Shown: piece after piece, positions 63,636 to 64,000 of the stretch
Position numbering within the stretch: position 1 is the stretch's first letter
Layout: each line of letters opens with the position of its first letter
Assembly: GCF_006716265.1 (NCBI RefSeq)
Contig: NZ_VFOS01000001.1
Coordinates: 1,736,001-1,800,000 of the forward strand
Direction of reading: 5' to 3'
DNA: 64,000 bases
DNA from: Rarobacter faecitabidus
Lineage (GTDB): Bacteria > Actinomycetota > Actinomycetes > Actinomycetales > Cellulomonadaceae
Position numbers and translations under genes: made by a program
Notes under the pieces: generated by a model
The model's input: the letters and a program-made list of their open reading frames with translations, nothing else
Told to the model about the DNA's origin: nothing
Databases searched by the model: none

Positions 63636-64000
63636 ATGAGCAGCAACACGGATAGCACGTTTCCCCTTTCCGATCCCGAGCCCGACGGTGACCAGTTGCC
63701 CGTTGAGGACACCCTGACCGGTTCCCACCTCGCGGACAAACTCGACGAGGGCTACTCGCCGAACGACTTCCCGCGCGCTGGCCTCTACGACGACACTCCA
63801 GAACAGGACGCGGATGGTCTGGGTATTTCGCGGGAACTGGCCCAGGAGGAGCCGGACGAGTGGGAGACGCCGGACTCAGGCGACGAGGACCGCGCCGGCC
63901 GCCTCGTCGACGACCCGGACGCCGCGGACGGACGCGAGAACGACGTCTTCGCCGTTGACGAAGGCATCGATGGCGGCGGCGCGAGCGCTGAGGAAGCCGC
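63636..64000 (+). CDS. DUF5709-like protein (3' partial)
   Basis: The frame from ATG 63636 runs to the window end (121 residues, open). It is very acidic and includes [42 protein letters not shown] and [18 protein letters not shown], which match the DUF5709 family of Actinomycetota. The function is unknown. The start lacks a clear SD. It is divergent from trhO. The 3' end is outside the window. Confidence 0.8.
   Translation, partial: MSSNTDSTFPLSDPEPDGDQLPVEDTLTGSHLADKLDEGYSPNDFPRAGLYDDTPEQDADGLGISRELAQEEPDEWETPDSGDEDRAGRLVDDPDAADGRENDVFAVDEGIDGGGASAEEA

Overview
The window is chromosomal DNA of a high-GC Gram-positive bacterium of the phylum Actinomycetota. Lineage markers are a WhiB-family iron-sulfur regulator, a GuaB3-type IMP dehydrogenase homologue, a MurA with an N-terminal helix-turn-helix, a DUF5709-like protein, PspC-domain envelope proteins, frequent GTG starts, and many starts with no Shine-Dalgarno (SD) sequence but a TANNNT box 6-7 nt upstream (leaderless transcription). 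A pta-ackA pair points to acetate metabolism and a SURF1 protein to aerobic respiration. I cannot name the genus. No rRNA, tRNA, phage, transposase or CRISPR array was recognised.

Layout. 1-387: 3' end of cysH, then 23-bp tandem repeats and a perfect 60-bp palindrome. 388-4910: small membrane protein, PspC histidine kinase and response regulator, divergent PspC/LiaF-like protein and partner. 4952-10071 (minus): two hypothetical proteins, guaA, DUF3817, CAP-domain protein, SURF1. 10248-13585 (plus): pta-ackA. 13658-15957: small membrane protein, then two 5'-truncated secreted-protein genes joined head to head. 15926-19343 (minus): UPF0303, ptsI, guaB3. 19468-24317 (plus): DEDDh exonuclease, HTH-MurA, a membrane protein with an EF-Tu domain-II-like module, family A DNA polymerase. 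24448-28139 (minus): RluA-type pseudouridine synthase, guaB, MerR-like regulator; divergent whiB. 28849-29142: groES with a CIRCE operator. 29593-33439 (plus): a fragment, HAD phosphatase, methyltransferase, YbdK-type ligase. 33667-42155 (plus): three secreted beta-1,3-glucanases (GH81, GH81, GH64). 42305-50566 (minus): glmS, acpS, nnr, alr, tsaE, tsaB, rimI, tsaD. 50694-54045 (minus): DUF4956, VTC-domain protein, Cthe_2159-like lipoprotein; divergent coaA. 55204-57161 (minus): glmM-def. 57336-61108 (minus): two large secreted proteins. 61410-63550 (minus): trhO, rplM-rpsI. 63636-end (plus): start of a DUF5709-like gene.

How it fits together. Envelope precursor supply is well represented: GlmS and GlmM lead to UDP-GlcNAc, MurA starts muropeptide synthesis, Alr makes D-Ala, and the PspC/LiaF-like system probably senses envelope damage. 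GuaA, GuaB and GuaB3 cover guanine nucleotides. TsaB, TsaD and TsaE with RimI make the t6A tRNA modification and acetylate protein N-termini. The accessory part is a secretome: three glucanases predicted to lyse beta-1,3-glucan (fungal wall, callose or laminarin), and at least six further secreted proteins or fragments with Lys-rich Ig-like modules.

The strongest leads are the head-to-head junction at about 15140, where the antisense strand of a Lys-rich gene happens to provide an SD, a start and a lipoprotein-like signal; the dispersed palindromic repeat family at 232-291 and 28707-28772; the DUF4956-VTC-Cthe_2159 cluster; and the membrane-anchored EF-Tu domain-II-like protein. All assignments come from reading the sequence; no database search was run.
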